Positions 44,485 to 55,504 of a stretch of DNA of 64,000 bases are shown here, one piece after another (the stretch's first letter is position 1; every line of letters starts with the position of its first letter). Origin of the DNA: Notospermus geniculatus (lineage: Eukaryota > Nemertea > Pilidiophora > Heteronemertea > Lineidae); assembly GCA_002633025.1 (NCBI GenBank), contig NMRB01000147.1, positions 192,430 through 256,429 of the forward strand, written 5' to 3'. Position numbers and translations under genes: made by a program. The notes beneath the pieces were generated by a model. It searched no databases. It saw only the letters and a program-made list of their open reading frames with translations, and had not been told where the DNA came from.

Positions 44485-45288
44485 TCTCCAGTCACGCCAG
44501 TACCAAACTGGATGGACGGGATTCCATTATTGAGCAACTTGAATCTCACAAATGCAGAAGCAGAGAAATGGACAACGGAAATTTTCAAAGGATAGCCTAC
44601 CTTTGTAAAAATCTCGATGCTATAACACACCAAGGGAAACAAGGACCTGGACCTGCTGATCATTGGGTTTGTATGATTAGATGTTGGGCAGCTGCAGCTA
44701 TGTGGGGTGGTGCAAACTACATGTAGTCACCATAGTCCATTACGATTAATTTTAACATTGTTGAAGGCAAATGCTGCATGGGAACCCTACTAGTCAGACT
44801 TGCACGAGTATATTTCATTTGCAATGCAGCGGTGTTTGCAAAATTTCACTCTTCGCAGAATTCAAAATCGGATTGAGAAGTGTTAGCCTTATGAAACTTC
44901 TTCAGTCACGCCAGTACCAAACTGGATGGACGGGATTCCATTATTGAGCAATTTGAATCTCACAAATGCAGAAGCAGAGAAATGGACAACTGAAATTTTC
45001 AAAGGACCCCTTTGTAAAAATCGATGCTGCCATACCAAAGGAAACAAGGACCTGGACCTGGACATTGGCTTTGTATGATTAGACGTCGGGCAGCTGCAGC
45101 TATGTGTGGTGGTGCAAACTAGTCGGCCTAGTCCATTACGATTAATTTTAACTGTTGAAGACAATGCTGGGGGACCATACTCATAGGCTTGCATGAGTAC
45201 ATGTATATTTAAATTTGCAATACAGAAGTGTTTGCAAAATTGCACTCTTCGCAGAATTCAAAATCGGATTGAGAAGTGTTGGCCTTAT
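44485..45288. repeat. About 0.4-kb tandem duplication (two units)
   Basis: Unit 1 (about 44485-44898) and unit 2 (about 44899-45288) share CTTCTYCAGTCACGCCAGTA, then TCGATGCTATAACAC-type and GCAGCTGCAGCTATGTG blocks, and end CTTCGCAGAATTCAAAATCG. A minus frame spanning SVVHFSASAFVRFKLLNNGI and PSIQFGTGVT is preserved in both units. No family is recognised. Confidence 0.88.
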
Positions 45289-47600
45289 GGAACAACTATG
45301 TTTCAATTTCTCTTTGAAGTGTGAAAATCACCACTTATGCTTTCACTCAGCTGGATCAAAATGAGAATAAAATTTCAAAAATTTGGAATAACAAAAGTTG
45401 TGTGTTTGCTGTCAAACACTAAGGAGTTATCGTGAGCATGATAGTGTTCATTTTAAGCTTTCTTAGCAATACAAGTTTATAAAGGAGCTTAGAGAGACTG
45501 AGCCTGCGGGGCTCAGACAGCCCAGCCGGGGCAGCGATATGGAACAGAGAAACACCAAGTCTTAACGTCATCTGATCCCATGGCCCAAGGAATCAACAGA
45601 TTTGGCTGAGCTAACATTCCAAGCTTCCAGATAGATAATGTCAAAAGTTGTCTTTCAGTCACAGCTGCTGATGTTGCTCGTCGGCAAGAACCCCGCTGGA
45701 GCCTTGTCTTTATTTTATATGGTTTCTGGTGTAGGGTGGCCCTTTTTGCAACTGTGACAGACTTAAGGCCATGTCCAGGAGGCAGAAGATGCAACTTAAG
45801 AAGTCTCAAGGAAGCTTGTTGACTTGAGATCTAGAAGAAGATGCTCAGATATCAAGTAAAGAATGCAGCTCCAGCACTGATAAGGGGAAACTCAAATTTA
45901 AAGCCTCACCGTATTGAATTCAGAAAGTGATTACGTCCTCCGACGTTAGTGTAGTGTAAAATGTACTATGCTCTATCTGAATACATTGGAGCTCTGCCCT
46001 CAGTTTTTTTTCAATGTGTGCTAAAAACTAGGACTTGATTCTCTGAAGAACGTATCAGGCAAGTATTTTGGGGACCTTCAAGAGGCTATGAGACCAATAC
46101 CTGCATTTTCCTAACACTTTGAAAATATCGTAAAATTCAATACAATGAGGCGTTAAGAACCATTCATATTCCATGACCATAGACTCTTTTAGCTAGTTTC
46201 ATCGATCTGTAGGCCTATTGTTTGAATATCGCACTACTTTTGGATTAAAATTCACCATCTTAGGGAAATCTTTCCTATCTCAGAGAAGACAGCTATGACC
46301 TTTACCAAGGAGAAATGTCATAGGGTGGGGCAAATGATTGTTGCATCACCTAGGATTTCACAACAACAAGTCAATATTTCACATCTAGTCACTGATTAAA
46401 TCATATCAGATGTCTAAGTTCCACCAGGTATACTTTCAAGAATCTCAATACCTAGATGGCCGACTTGTGATCAGATTCAAGTCTGACCCGACATCACCTA
46501 CAGGTAGGTATAATTGATGCAATTATGATCATCTTTTGATTGATTGCAGTCTGGAAGGTGTCTATAGCAGACTAACCTCTGTCTACCCACCTCATGGTGT
46601 GTGGCCGTGGTTGTATTGTAATGGGTGTAATTACAAGTAGTCCAAGCCAACCTGGGGCTTGAGATTTTAAGAGAAGACTGCTCACCAAAATCAATATCTT
46701 TTCTGTAGTAGCCTCTAGTAACTGTAGTAGCGTTGTGTGCCTGTTATCTTGTAGCCAAAACATACTAAGCATCCCGATAGTCAATGATTTATCACACAAC
46801 AAGATTTCTTTCACGGGTCAAAGCTAGCAATCATCTGAATGGCTTTGTGCCTGCAGTCAAATATACCAGCAGAAGTATGCAACCACCTGCAGAATCAGCA
46901 TCTGCACTCCTTGAAAGGGCAAAGGGACTTGCACCAAGCTGCAGTAGGGCGCCATGAAGAGCAATGACTTGCAGTCTCCGAGAAAGCACAAACCAGCAAT
47001 TGGTATCCTGAAGAAAGGCACAATAACTGACAGATCCTGAAGGTGGGAAAATGGACCAGCTGGCTCCTCACCTCAGCAGAAAGGGATGTAGAGTGGTAGC
47101 ACTGACCTACCGCAACAAATTTCAGACAAACACGGCATAAGCTTATATGCCAGCAAAATGATTGCGAAATAACCATGATCGAAGGAAAAGAATACAGCCT
47201 CAGCTACTCGAGGATGGATTTGCAAGTACTCAAAACAAAAAGCCTACTAAGATTCGCGCTCCCCAACTGATCGGCGAGACACTTGAGTTGATGATGATGA
47301 AGATGAGAGTTAGATTCAACTGGTATGAAAGTGAGGATATTTCCTTGAACAAGACTGATCTAAAGAAGCAAAGAAGCTTTGAGATATCTGGCTCCAGACT
47401 GACTTCTCGAAGTCTCCCATCCAGGAGGACCAAGTGGCTTCATCTTGCAATCTGCAGTTCATCAATCCTTTGAGCCTGAAGCAAATTTGCATCAACAAAA
47501 TTGCCAATAGTCTCTCGATCGTGTCATTCATGAAGACTCTGCCAGTGGATGGTCTTTTTTGATCAGCTTGCACGATTGGTGTTTCCCTGCAGCTTCCCCA
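45289..47600. other. Non-coding stretch, no feature assigned
   Basis: Open frames up to about 100 codons without recognisable domains. Confidence 0.3.
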
Positions 47601-48760
47601 GCAGGTGGGGCCTAAGACGCCAGTCATAAGTGTATGCAGCCTTTTGGACAGCAGCCATCATTTCGTAACATGACTCCTGGCAGATATTGTCAGGGCAGTA
47701 AAACTCCATTCGAGGCCTCTTCAGCAATGTTTTTCTGTCTTGCCTCATCATAGGTTGTCGGCTGTGTTCCCATTTATAGTAGTCCTCATTTATCGAGTGA
47801 GGTTTTCTCTGGATCTTGCCCTGTCAGTTTGCATGATTTTTTCTCCATATTTGTATCAATCATCATAAGTTTTCAGCTGCATTTCCCTTGGCACTGACAC
47901 CTTATCTGTAGTGTTTTTGTGGGGTTTCTTCAGCTTTTGCCTTGTCAGTGTGGTTTCTCTCCATGCCTTGTGTAGTGATATGCCGTCGATACAATCCCAC
48001 AGAATCATGTCGCCAAAGAAGAGCAGCATTTGATTTGACACCGACAGCAGCAATCATCAAGGTTTTACCTGACAGGTCGTGTGCAGAAAAACCAAGAACT
48101 TGCCGTGTTAGAGAAATTCCCATCAAGGCCTCTTCAGCAACTTTTTCTTTCTTGTTTTATTGACAGTATTAACAGTTGTCATATCACTTGGCTTATTTGG
48201 GTTGCCTTCGAGTCTTTCTCATGGTGTTCTCTTTGGATCTTGCCTTGTTAGTTTGGCCTCTTTCCACACCTTGGATTATCACAGCTGTTTGATTTGACAG
48301 CAGCAATGCAGGTCCGAATACGAGGGGTCATAATGCAGCAAACCATTGGCAGAAGCTGCCTTCCGAATACGAGGGGTCATAATGCACCAAACCATTGGCA
48401 GAAACTGCCTTGCCCATAAAATTCCATTCAAAGCCTCTTCAGCAACAGTTCTTGTCTTCTTGCCTCTTGTCTCTTAGCAGTTTTCGGTTCCTGTGTCCAG
48501 TCTTGCTTTGTGAAGTATTAGGTTCTCTCTGGATATTGCTTAGTCATTTTGGCTTCTCTCCATCCACGCCTGTTTGCATTGAAGTCCTGTTCAGATTTTT
48601 CTCCGTCTTGCCTCATTAGCAGTGCTGAGCTGGGTTCCAGTGACTCTTGCTTTGCGAATACTGTCTTCCCAGCTGGATCTTGCCTTGTCAGCAAGGTTTA
48701 CCTCTCAGACACTTGCTTCATCATGTGAGGAACTGTTGTCATCTTTCTGCAATGGATGCC
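47600..48760. repeat. Old, degenerate tandem array, units about 300-430 bp
   Basis: Two markers recur in order. AAGCCTCTTCAGCAAC-like sequence is at about 47712, 48127 and 48430. TTCTCTCTGGATCTTGCCTTGTCAG-like sequence is at about 47803, 48222, 48524 and 48661. On the minus strand the first marker reads VAEEA(L/S)NG in one consistent frame, so the unit may descend from a coding repeat, but stops interrupt it. Confidence 0.6.
48313..48412. repeat. 50-bp tandem duplication inside the array
   Basis: CCGAATACGAGGGGTCATAA, TGCAGCAAACCATTGGCAGA, AGCTGCCTT occurs twice in tandem (48313 and 48363) with two differences. Confidence 0.93.
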
Positions 48761-49717
48761 AATCTTTAGCCGCAGTCAAAATATGGGCCATGACAGTCAC
48801 ACAAATGACAGCAAACAGATATATTTTGTTCAAGCAACAAAAACCATCAGTGGTCAACAAACAAACAATATACAATACATGCAGTGAACAAAAACATTCT
48901 TTACAATCTCAACATCATTCTCAACACCATTTCAATCTCAATGTGTGCAGCGAACACAACAAAACAGCTGCTAGGGCCAATATCAGGCCAGGTTGTCCTC
49001 CTCTCAAATTTGAAAAGTGATTTTCAACATCTCTTCTTGACCTTTTTGCCGACTAGAAAGCTTTGTGATCACAGATCCTCCACATTTTAATTACCTTTTA
49101 AGAAGCCAACATTTATTTCCAAGTTAGAGTATCTCAAAATGGACAGCACACTTTATGTTCTTTCTCAGAAGATAATGATAGGTTCTCAAATATCCCTCTG
49201 AGTTAGCCCCTTTCAATTTACTAATCTTGCTCAGCGGGTATAGCTGTGTTTGTGAACCTTTCTCCACCGCTCAATTAAAATCAAATTATTTCCTTCAGCC
49301 ATAAAGAGACAATAGATCTGGATGTCTATATAATTATACTCATTGTGTAGCAGCTCGATAGCTTTTTCATGATGTGGACATTGTCTTGTGCCCCCTTCCT
49401 GAATCGCCAGCAGCCTTCATTATCTCCCAAAAGGACTTAAGTTTCATGAATTTTGCTTCTTTCTCAGAAATGAAATGGCCACAAAAGGGTCAAGAGAGGT
49501 CAAACTGACTATCACATCACATCACATTCAAGTTCAACTGTTTGATCTTGTTTCTTGTATTCTTCACGTTGATAAAGGATTGTGGTCCTACATAAATTAG
49601 AGGCACATTTTGTTTCACAGCAGAAAAACGTCACAATCACACTCAAAACAACAATTCTGCTTCCTCCCCACCCTTCTCCACATTGATTTTAGCCCTCTGC
49701 TCAAAATGCTACGCCCT
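48761..49717. other. Non-coding stretch, no feature seen
   Basis: Nothing recognised. Confidence 0.3.
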
Positions 49718-49945
49718 GATTGAGGATTTGACTGTTGCTTTGGTTTATATAGACATCCTGCGAAAGTCGGCCATGACAGTTCAGAAGGGGTAAACATTAA
49801 CCTCGGCCTAGGGGGCCTAGTGCATTTGTACAGTTGGCTCCTGTGCTTACCGTCTGTACAGTGCACTAGGCCCAAGGTTTGTTTGCCCCTTCTGATCTGT
49901 CATGGCTTTCGCAGGATGTCTATCAAAATTCTGCCTCAATCAAAG
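49718..49945. mobile_element. Long foldback element
   Basis: The left arm TAGACATCCTGCGAAAG, GGCCATGACAG, TCAGAAGGGG, GGGCCTAGTGCA faces the right arm TGCACTAGGCCC, CCCCTTCTGA, CTGTCATGGC, CTTTCGCAGGATGTCTA. The spacer is about 30 bp. TGATTGAGG/CCTCAATCA extends the pairing outward with length differences. Confidence 0.82.
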
Positions 49946-51934
49946 AACCTCTCTCCAGCACTAAGAGTAGAATACATGGCCAGAACATGGCAAAAAATCC
50001 CTTAGCTCATATTAAGACTTGGCCATTGCACAAGGTGTCAGGAACAAAACTCACTTTCACCACAAGTATCATTTATTGTACAGAAAGCAACACTTTGCTT
50101 ATTGGCCACTTATGTCGTGGTATATTGAATTTTGCTATGTCTGGTTTGGTGAAAAATACCTCAATGGTACGTCAAATTAAGGGGCCCAATATCAATAAAA
50201 GTGTGAAAACAGGACAGAGACAGGTAAGGTCAGAACTCGTCATATCAAAGTCAGCATTGAAAAGAGTTAGTTGAACTGGAAATATGTACCAATACCAATA
50301 CCAGAGAAAAGGGTTTGTCCCAGCCCTCTATGCATTTCACCCAGGGCCTTGTCTAAATAACTGCCCGAGGCAGTCTTTCGCGGCACGATATGCAAATTAT
50401 GCCAGGGCTTTTGGCAAGTTGCGCCAAAGCCTTTGAATGTGAGAAATGGACTATATGAAGTTTCCAGTATGTATGAGTTTTGCCTATCGAAACAGAGCTG
50501 GGCAACTGAAAGCACAAGAAACTCCATATACCGAAACTTGTGTCACAATTTGTATACACCCGGACACTGGTGTCCTCAGATACGTTGACGCTAAATGATG
50601 ACGCAAAATGCGAGAATACAGGAAAGGTCACACATGTCACATGACATAACTTTCTGCATCCCAAAGTTTATTTTCAGCACAACTTGACTTCAACTAAGAC
50701 TTCAAGTTGATAGACACAACAGTGTCAGGCCAATAAAACGATTATGTAAACATATGTCATGTACAACATGCTTGAAATGAGTGCAAATTAGGCTAGGGCA
50801 TCAAAATCAACAAGGTATACAATGTGGGTGGATTTATTGCATAAAAATCATAATTTTTCATACATAATTCACAGTCGTTATCTTTAATCATTATCATGTT
50901 CATATCTCTTTATTGGTCAATGGAAACACTCAATAAGTGGGTGGTTAACAGGTGGGAGGAGTAAGTAGTGCCTGCGCAGTACAAAATGTGGGTAGGCTAC
51001 ATAACAACTTTTACAAAAGATTTGAAAGGAATGAAACTGTACTTTTTATTCTCTTGGCCTTAGACCTATGCACTCGACCAGGCCAATCGCTATACCTGCT
51101 ATACCACAGGGCGAAATGTACAGGTACGAGTACACAAGCCTTTGATGTATAGTACAATAGCAGTGTGCATAAGCTTTGCGGAAAGCATACATGAATAAAG
51201 ACATCGACAGTTTTGACAAAGATGAAAACATTTTCAACACAATTCCTTAGTGAACTTTTGGTGTCTGGCCATGAAAACACAATATGCGGCCACATTTGCA
51301 GACAGGGGCGATGATCTGAGTGCCAAATATACGCCTATTGGCTGATATCGCCTATATGCCATACAAATTACAGTTAATAAAGGCATGAGCTATAGGTAAA
51401 TAATATTACAATAACATACATGTAAACCTAGATCGTACAATGAGTTGACATTTCTTTTCAACAAAGTACATTTCACTGACTTTCACTTGTACAGGTCTGC
51501 TTATTCTGAGCAACCTGACGCAAGCACGACAAGGCGCGTAGGCTCGCGTATAAAACGGTACGAGCATTTATTTGAAGAGTATACTTCGTTTAGGGCCTGT
51601 GCCAACTGACTAGACATTGTGATCATTTTTTGCTCTATTTGACACATAGATGGAAAGTCGTGCAACAATAGGCCAGCCAGTTCTTGCAATGCAGATTTAT
51701 GTTCTAGGCATTACATTACAATGTACATTTTGTATAATGATGATAATAAAAAAAAGACACCCGACAACGAAGTTCTCCATGCACTTTAGTTGAAGGGACT
51801 GTGATATACTAGTGATATACTAATAAACAAGTAAAATGGTGACATCAGTTCCCACTAATTACTGAGTACTATAAAGCAATGAATGTCATCCAGAGGATCT
51901 CCCAGAGTAGAGAGGACTGTTTCAGATGTCAAAT
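49946..51934. other. Non-coding stretch, no feature seen
   Basis: Nothing recognised. Confidence 0.3.
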
Positions 51935-52054
51935 TGGCTGATATTCATAAGCTAGCAAATGCTTTTACTTCAAGTTTTGTAGTACATTTACATTGGACGT
52001 TGCTGTGAAAATCTTAAGTAAAAAGCATTTCCTAATTTTTATGAATACCAGCCA
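51935..52054. mobile_element. Small hairpin MITE, GCTAGCAAATGCTTTTAC family
   Basis: TGGCTGATATTCATAAGC, TAGCAAATGCTTTTAC at the left faces AAAAGCATTTCCTAATTTTT, ATGAATACCAGCCA at the right. Confidence 0.82.
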
Positions 52055-53122
52055 TTGTCTTGGATCTTTAGACAATGAAGGAACCAACTCCTGCCAGAAG
52101 AAGAACTCTCAATGTCAAGTTATGGGTGTGTGATTTTGGTACGCGCATGACGTCACTTCTCATAACTAGACTGAAACCGAGAACGCAACAACTTGTAGTT
52201 AGTGTCGGAAGTTCTGTCAAACTAATGTGATTTTTGGCGCACCCTGTGGAGAAGTGTCCGCGCCATAAAGAATTTTAGCACTATCCTAATGAGCACGACA
52301 AGAAGAGACTGTACTTAGTGCCCCAACCTCCAGTCATGATGGCAATTTGAAAACAGCTGTTTAAGTCCCTAAATGAGTTATAAATGGATTGTCCCACAAT
52401 CACAAAAATACCACAAGAACTAAAGGAATGACAAAAGGTGGAGATCAGCTAACCCATGAATTACAAACTACCTTAATTTAAGACTCAAATCCCAGCCAAT
52501 TTCTATAGAACGTTTCCTAATTCTAATTTGCTGTCATTTAGTTGGTAGACCTCACACAAAACCAACCATGTACACAGGCCTCCCGAATGAGCAACCCTGG
52601 AACAACACCATTGTGAGGACGCAGTCAGTGGGCTGATATGACAGAGATCACACGAAAACACAATGACCTCACCTACGGACAGTTACTGCAGAAAACAAAG
52701 ATGGTACTTGAGAAGACTACCATTTTACTCAAGTTGTTTGGCTAAACACATCTAATGAGGCGAAGTGGACTCATACCCTGTGGAGAGACTGGTGTACGTA
52801 ACAAGTCACATCGAGGTTGTAATGGTCCAAAGACTATTTTGCTCGCCTGGTATGTCAGTATGACACTTTCATGTCCACCAAGGACAATCTTCGACAGATG
52901 TGTCCAATCCAAGTCCCTTACTAAAAATCGTCGTAGGCCTAACCAAGCCATTACGAAAACGTCTTGTCTTGGGCATTTTGGCAGCAGACTGTAAAACTTG
53001 CCACGTGGATTGCCTAATAATGTGAATGTGCTTTGATATGAGACTGTACAGCGGAAAGCCTAGCCTCACTTTATCATTATCTATTATCATTATTAATATC
53101 AACTCTTATCTACTTTTGGTCA
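52055..53122. other. Non-coding stretch, no feature seen
   Basis: Nothing recognised. Confidence 0.3.
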
Positions 53123-53229
53123 TGAATGAAGACTACATGTAGTAAAATGCTTTTACTTGAAGTTTGCAATGCAAATGCACTAGGCAATGCTGTACAAATC
53201 TGAAGCAAAAGCATTTGCTAGTCTTATTC
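53123..53229. mobile_element. Small hairpin MITE, GCTAGCAAATGCTTTTAC family
   Basis: GAATGAAGACTACATGTAGT, AAAATGCTTTTACTTG at the left faces AAGCAAAAGCATTTGCTAGT, CTTATTC at the right. The core GCACTAGGCAATGCTGTACA is shared with 18719-18840. Confidence 0.82.
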
Positions 53230-54059
53230 TCACATGTATGAACCATTATAAGGCAGGATTAGAGAATGGCAAGATTAGAGAAACCACTTTTTCCATCGGC
53301 TCCAAAAAGTTGAAATCGATTTTTTTGCACAAAATTAAGCAATTGAATATATTGAAACCGGACATGATAAAATAGGGGATGGGTTGTTCTGGTGATTGGG
53401 ATGGGGCCTGGTGCCAGTGACAAGCTCATGACTCAAGGGCAAGTGCGGTAGTCGCCATAGAGAAAACGCCCGTAGGATGAATGGCCAAAACAAACACTGC
53501 GCCATCAGGAAGGACAACAAGATGACGAATCAAAGATAAGCACCGATTTGTTCCGACCTCTCAAAGTGTTCCCAACACGACAGATGATGTTTGCTGAAAT
53601 AACCTGAAGTGTCATAAGCCATGGCGTTATCACTTTCAGCGGATTTCAGGGTGCTGGGGCGAGCCTATCGGTACTCCCTGATGAATGGCGGTTATACTAC
53701 AGTCTGTACTTATCCACCAAGTGGAAAATAAGATTACCGAGCTGATGAATGAAGCTGATTCAATGTTACCTCTCCTGTCTTTGCATACTTCCTACATTCC
53801 CTGTTAATCTCGCCAAGTTTTCTTTGGGATTTTCCACATTGTTTAACAGTAAAAGGATGAGCCACGGCACTTTTCATAAAGCACAGATCGCAGGAATGGT
53901 TTTAGGGCACTACTGCTCCTGGTGACAGGGAAAAAATTACTTTCTCCAACAACAGCAACCACAAGGATTTCAGAATTTATTATTGACAGTAGTAGATGGA
54001 TTGTTTAAGTCTGCATCATTAACATTCGGAACTTCCGAAGGCAACTGCTCGGCAATTTC
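53230..54059. other. Non-coding stretch, no feature seen
   Basis: Nothing recognised. Confidence 0.3.
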
Positions 54060-54425
54060 CGTGACAACTCGCATTTCCATCTCGGACACAATTCCAAGGC
54101 AGCCATCTTGAATGCGCAACGATTTCCCTGCGTTTCTGGGGGTTTGGATGCGGTTCGCCTCATCACACCTGCAGCACCCTACGCATGAACTAACTAGGTC
54201 ACACAAAAACGTTGCGCTATTGGATCAATTGGCAGACTGGGTGAGATACCAGTACGTTTATATATAATATAATATGCCTCAACTTATCCAGCAAGTAATG
54301 TTGAACATCTTAACAGGCCAAAATTCGGCTAAAATAGTCCCACGGTCCTGATGCCGGCGGTCACGTGGGTTTGTTGATAAACAATATGGCTGCCTTGAAC
54401 TTGTGTCCGATGTGAAATGCGGCGC
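54060..54425. promoter_or_regulatory. Candidate divergent promoter with two inverted ATGGCTGCCTTG starts
   Basis: On the minus strand, CAAGATGGCTGCCTTGGAAT (about 54117-54098) is followed by TGTGTCCGAGATGGAAATGC. On the plus strand, AATATGGCTGCCTTGAACTT (from 54383) is followed by GTGTCCGATGTGAAATGC. The region between is relatively CpG-rich. AAGATGGC resembles a YY1-type promoter element. The minus ATG opens MAALELCPRWKCELSRKLPS and a further basic stretch before a stop, which resembles a mitochondrial leader, so it might be the MICU first exon. The palindromy could equally be an element's inverted ends. Confidence 0.25.
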
Positions 54426-54429
54426 ATAG

Positions 54430-55154
54430 TGGGCACTAACAGTTCGCCTCAGGTCGTTCCGAATGCATCATTAAATTATACCCCCATTCAACATCGTAGA
54501 GTTCTTCCCCCATTCAGCGCAAATTTCCAGAAAAAAATTCCACACGACCCACATTTTGTCTGTGAATGATGTTTCAGATGTCAGTTTTTTCTCCTACTAC
54601 GTAATTAATCCAATAACTGCTCATAGAGCTAACAATGCCCAGCCTATCTGTCCAATACATCCCCACCCCCACAACATGATGACTCAAATCCCGACACAGG
54701 TAGTCAATTTGAAAAGTCATGAAACATCATCCACGTAATTTATAATTTATTTTTTGACACACTGAGATGTTTTAGGAATAATCCCCGCCCTCAAAATGTC
54801 GCAGAAAGAATAAGATGACTAACTCAACTGTTATCCAAAAGTAACTCATAAGGAAACTAGCCTGATGTTATCAGTGATGAATGCAGTGAGTGAGGTGATG
54901 AGCCAGCTCATCTCAGCAGCCAATGAAGTCATTTCTGTTCCTCCCTAAGTAATCATCACTAACAAACTTTCCAATTGATTTCCCATCCAGCAGTTCAGCA
55001 CACACAAGATGCTTCACAAAAATATCGATTCTCAGACCTAATGAAGTGTACTTGTTGCAACAGCCTTGTATGTGTTGTACGATCCTCCCGCAAATTTTTT
55101 TCCCCAAGAAAAACTTTTCAGTACTGACCATTACTTCTTCGATTTATGTATACA
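54430..55154. other. Non-coding stretch, no feature seen
   Basis: Nothing recognised. Confidence 0.3.
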
Positions 55155-55280
55155 GTCAATGGGTAGTATGTAAAGTCAAGTACCATGTAAATGTTGCCGT
55201 TTTGTGCAGGACTAACCAGTGCACTTGCATAGCCGAAAGGAAGTAAAAGCATTTACTAGTTCTTGTTCAAATTCCCCAAT
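55155..55280. mobile_element. Small hairpin MITE, GCTAGCAAATGCTTTTAC family, diverged
   Basis: GGGTAGTATGTAAAGTCAAG at the left. CAGTGCACTTGCATAGCC, AAGTAAAAGCATTTACTAGT, TCAAATTCCCC at the right. The left arm is degraded. Confidence 0.55.
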
Positions 55281-55504
55281 GGGTAGTATTCATTAGGACT
55301 TGTAAATACCAGGGGCCTGTTTCATAAAGTGACTTTAAGCTAATGGTACCATTAACTTCGATGCATTTTCCATTTGGTTAAAGGTACCATTAGCTTAAAG
55401 TCACTTTCTGAAACGGGCCCCAGTTTTGCAGAGAGATGACCTGTAAATGTACATTGAGTTTGTACATTTAAAAGCATTGACTACTCTTTCTGAAATCAGC
55501 CATT
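55281..55504. mobile_element. Same MITE family, split by a GGGGCC hairpin
   Basis: The left part GGGTAGTATTCATTAGGAC, TTGTAAATACC ends at 55311. The right part resumes at 55422 with TTTTGCAGAG ... TTTAAAAGCATTGACTACTC, TTTCTGAAATCAGCC. Confidence 0.55.
55312..55421. mobile_element. GGGGCC-end hairpin MITE, copy 2 (nested)
   Basis: GGGGCCTGTTTCATAAAGTG, ACTTTAAGCTAATGGTACC at the left faces GGTACCATTAGCTTAAAGTC, ACTTTCTGAAACGGGCCCC at the right. The spacer is about 30 bp. Confidence 0.88.

Noticed and set aside
53970-54206. 78-codon minus frame at the candidate promoter
   Set aside because: Competes with the ATGGCTGCC frame. No family recognised and it overlaps the inverted motif.
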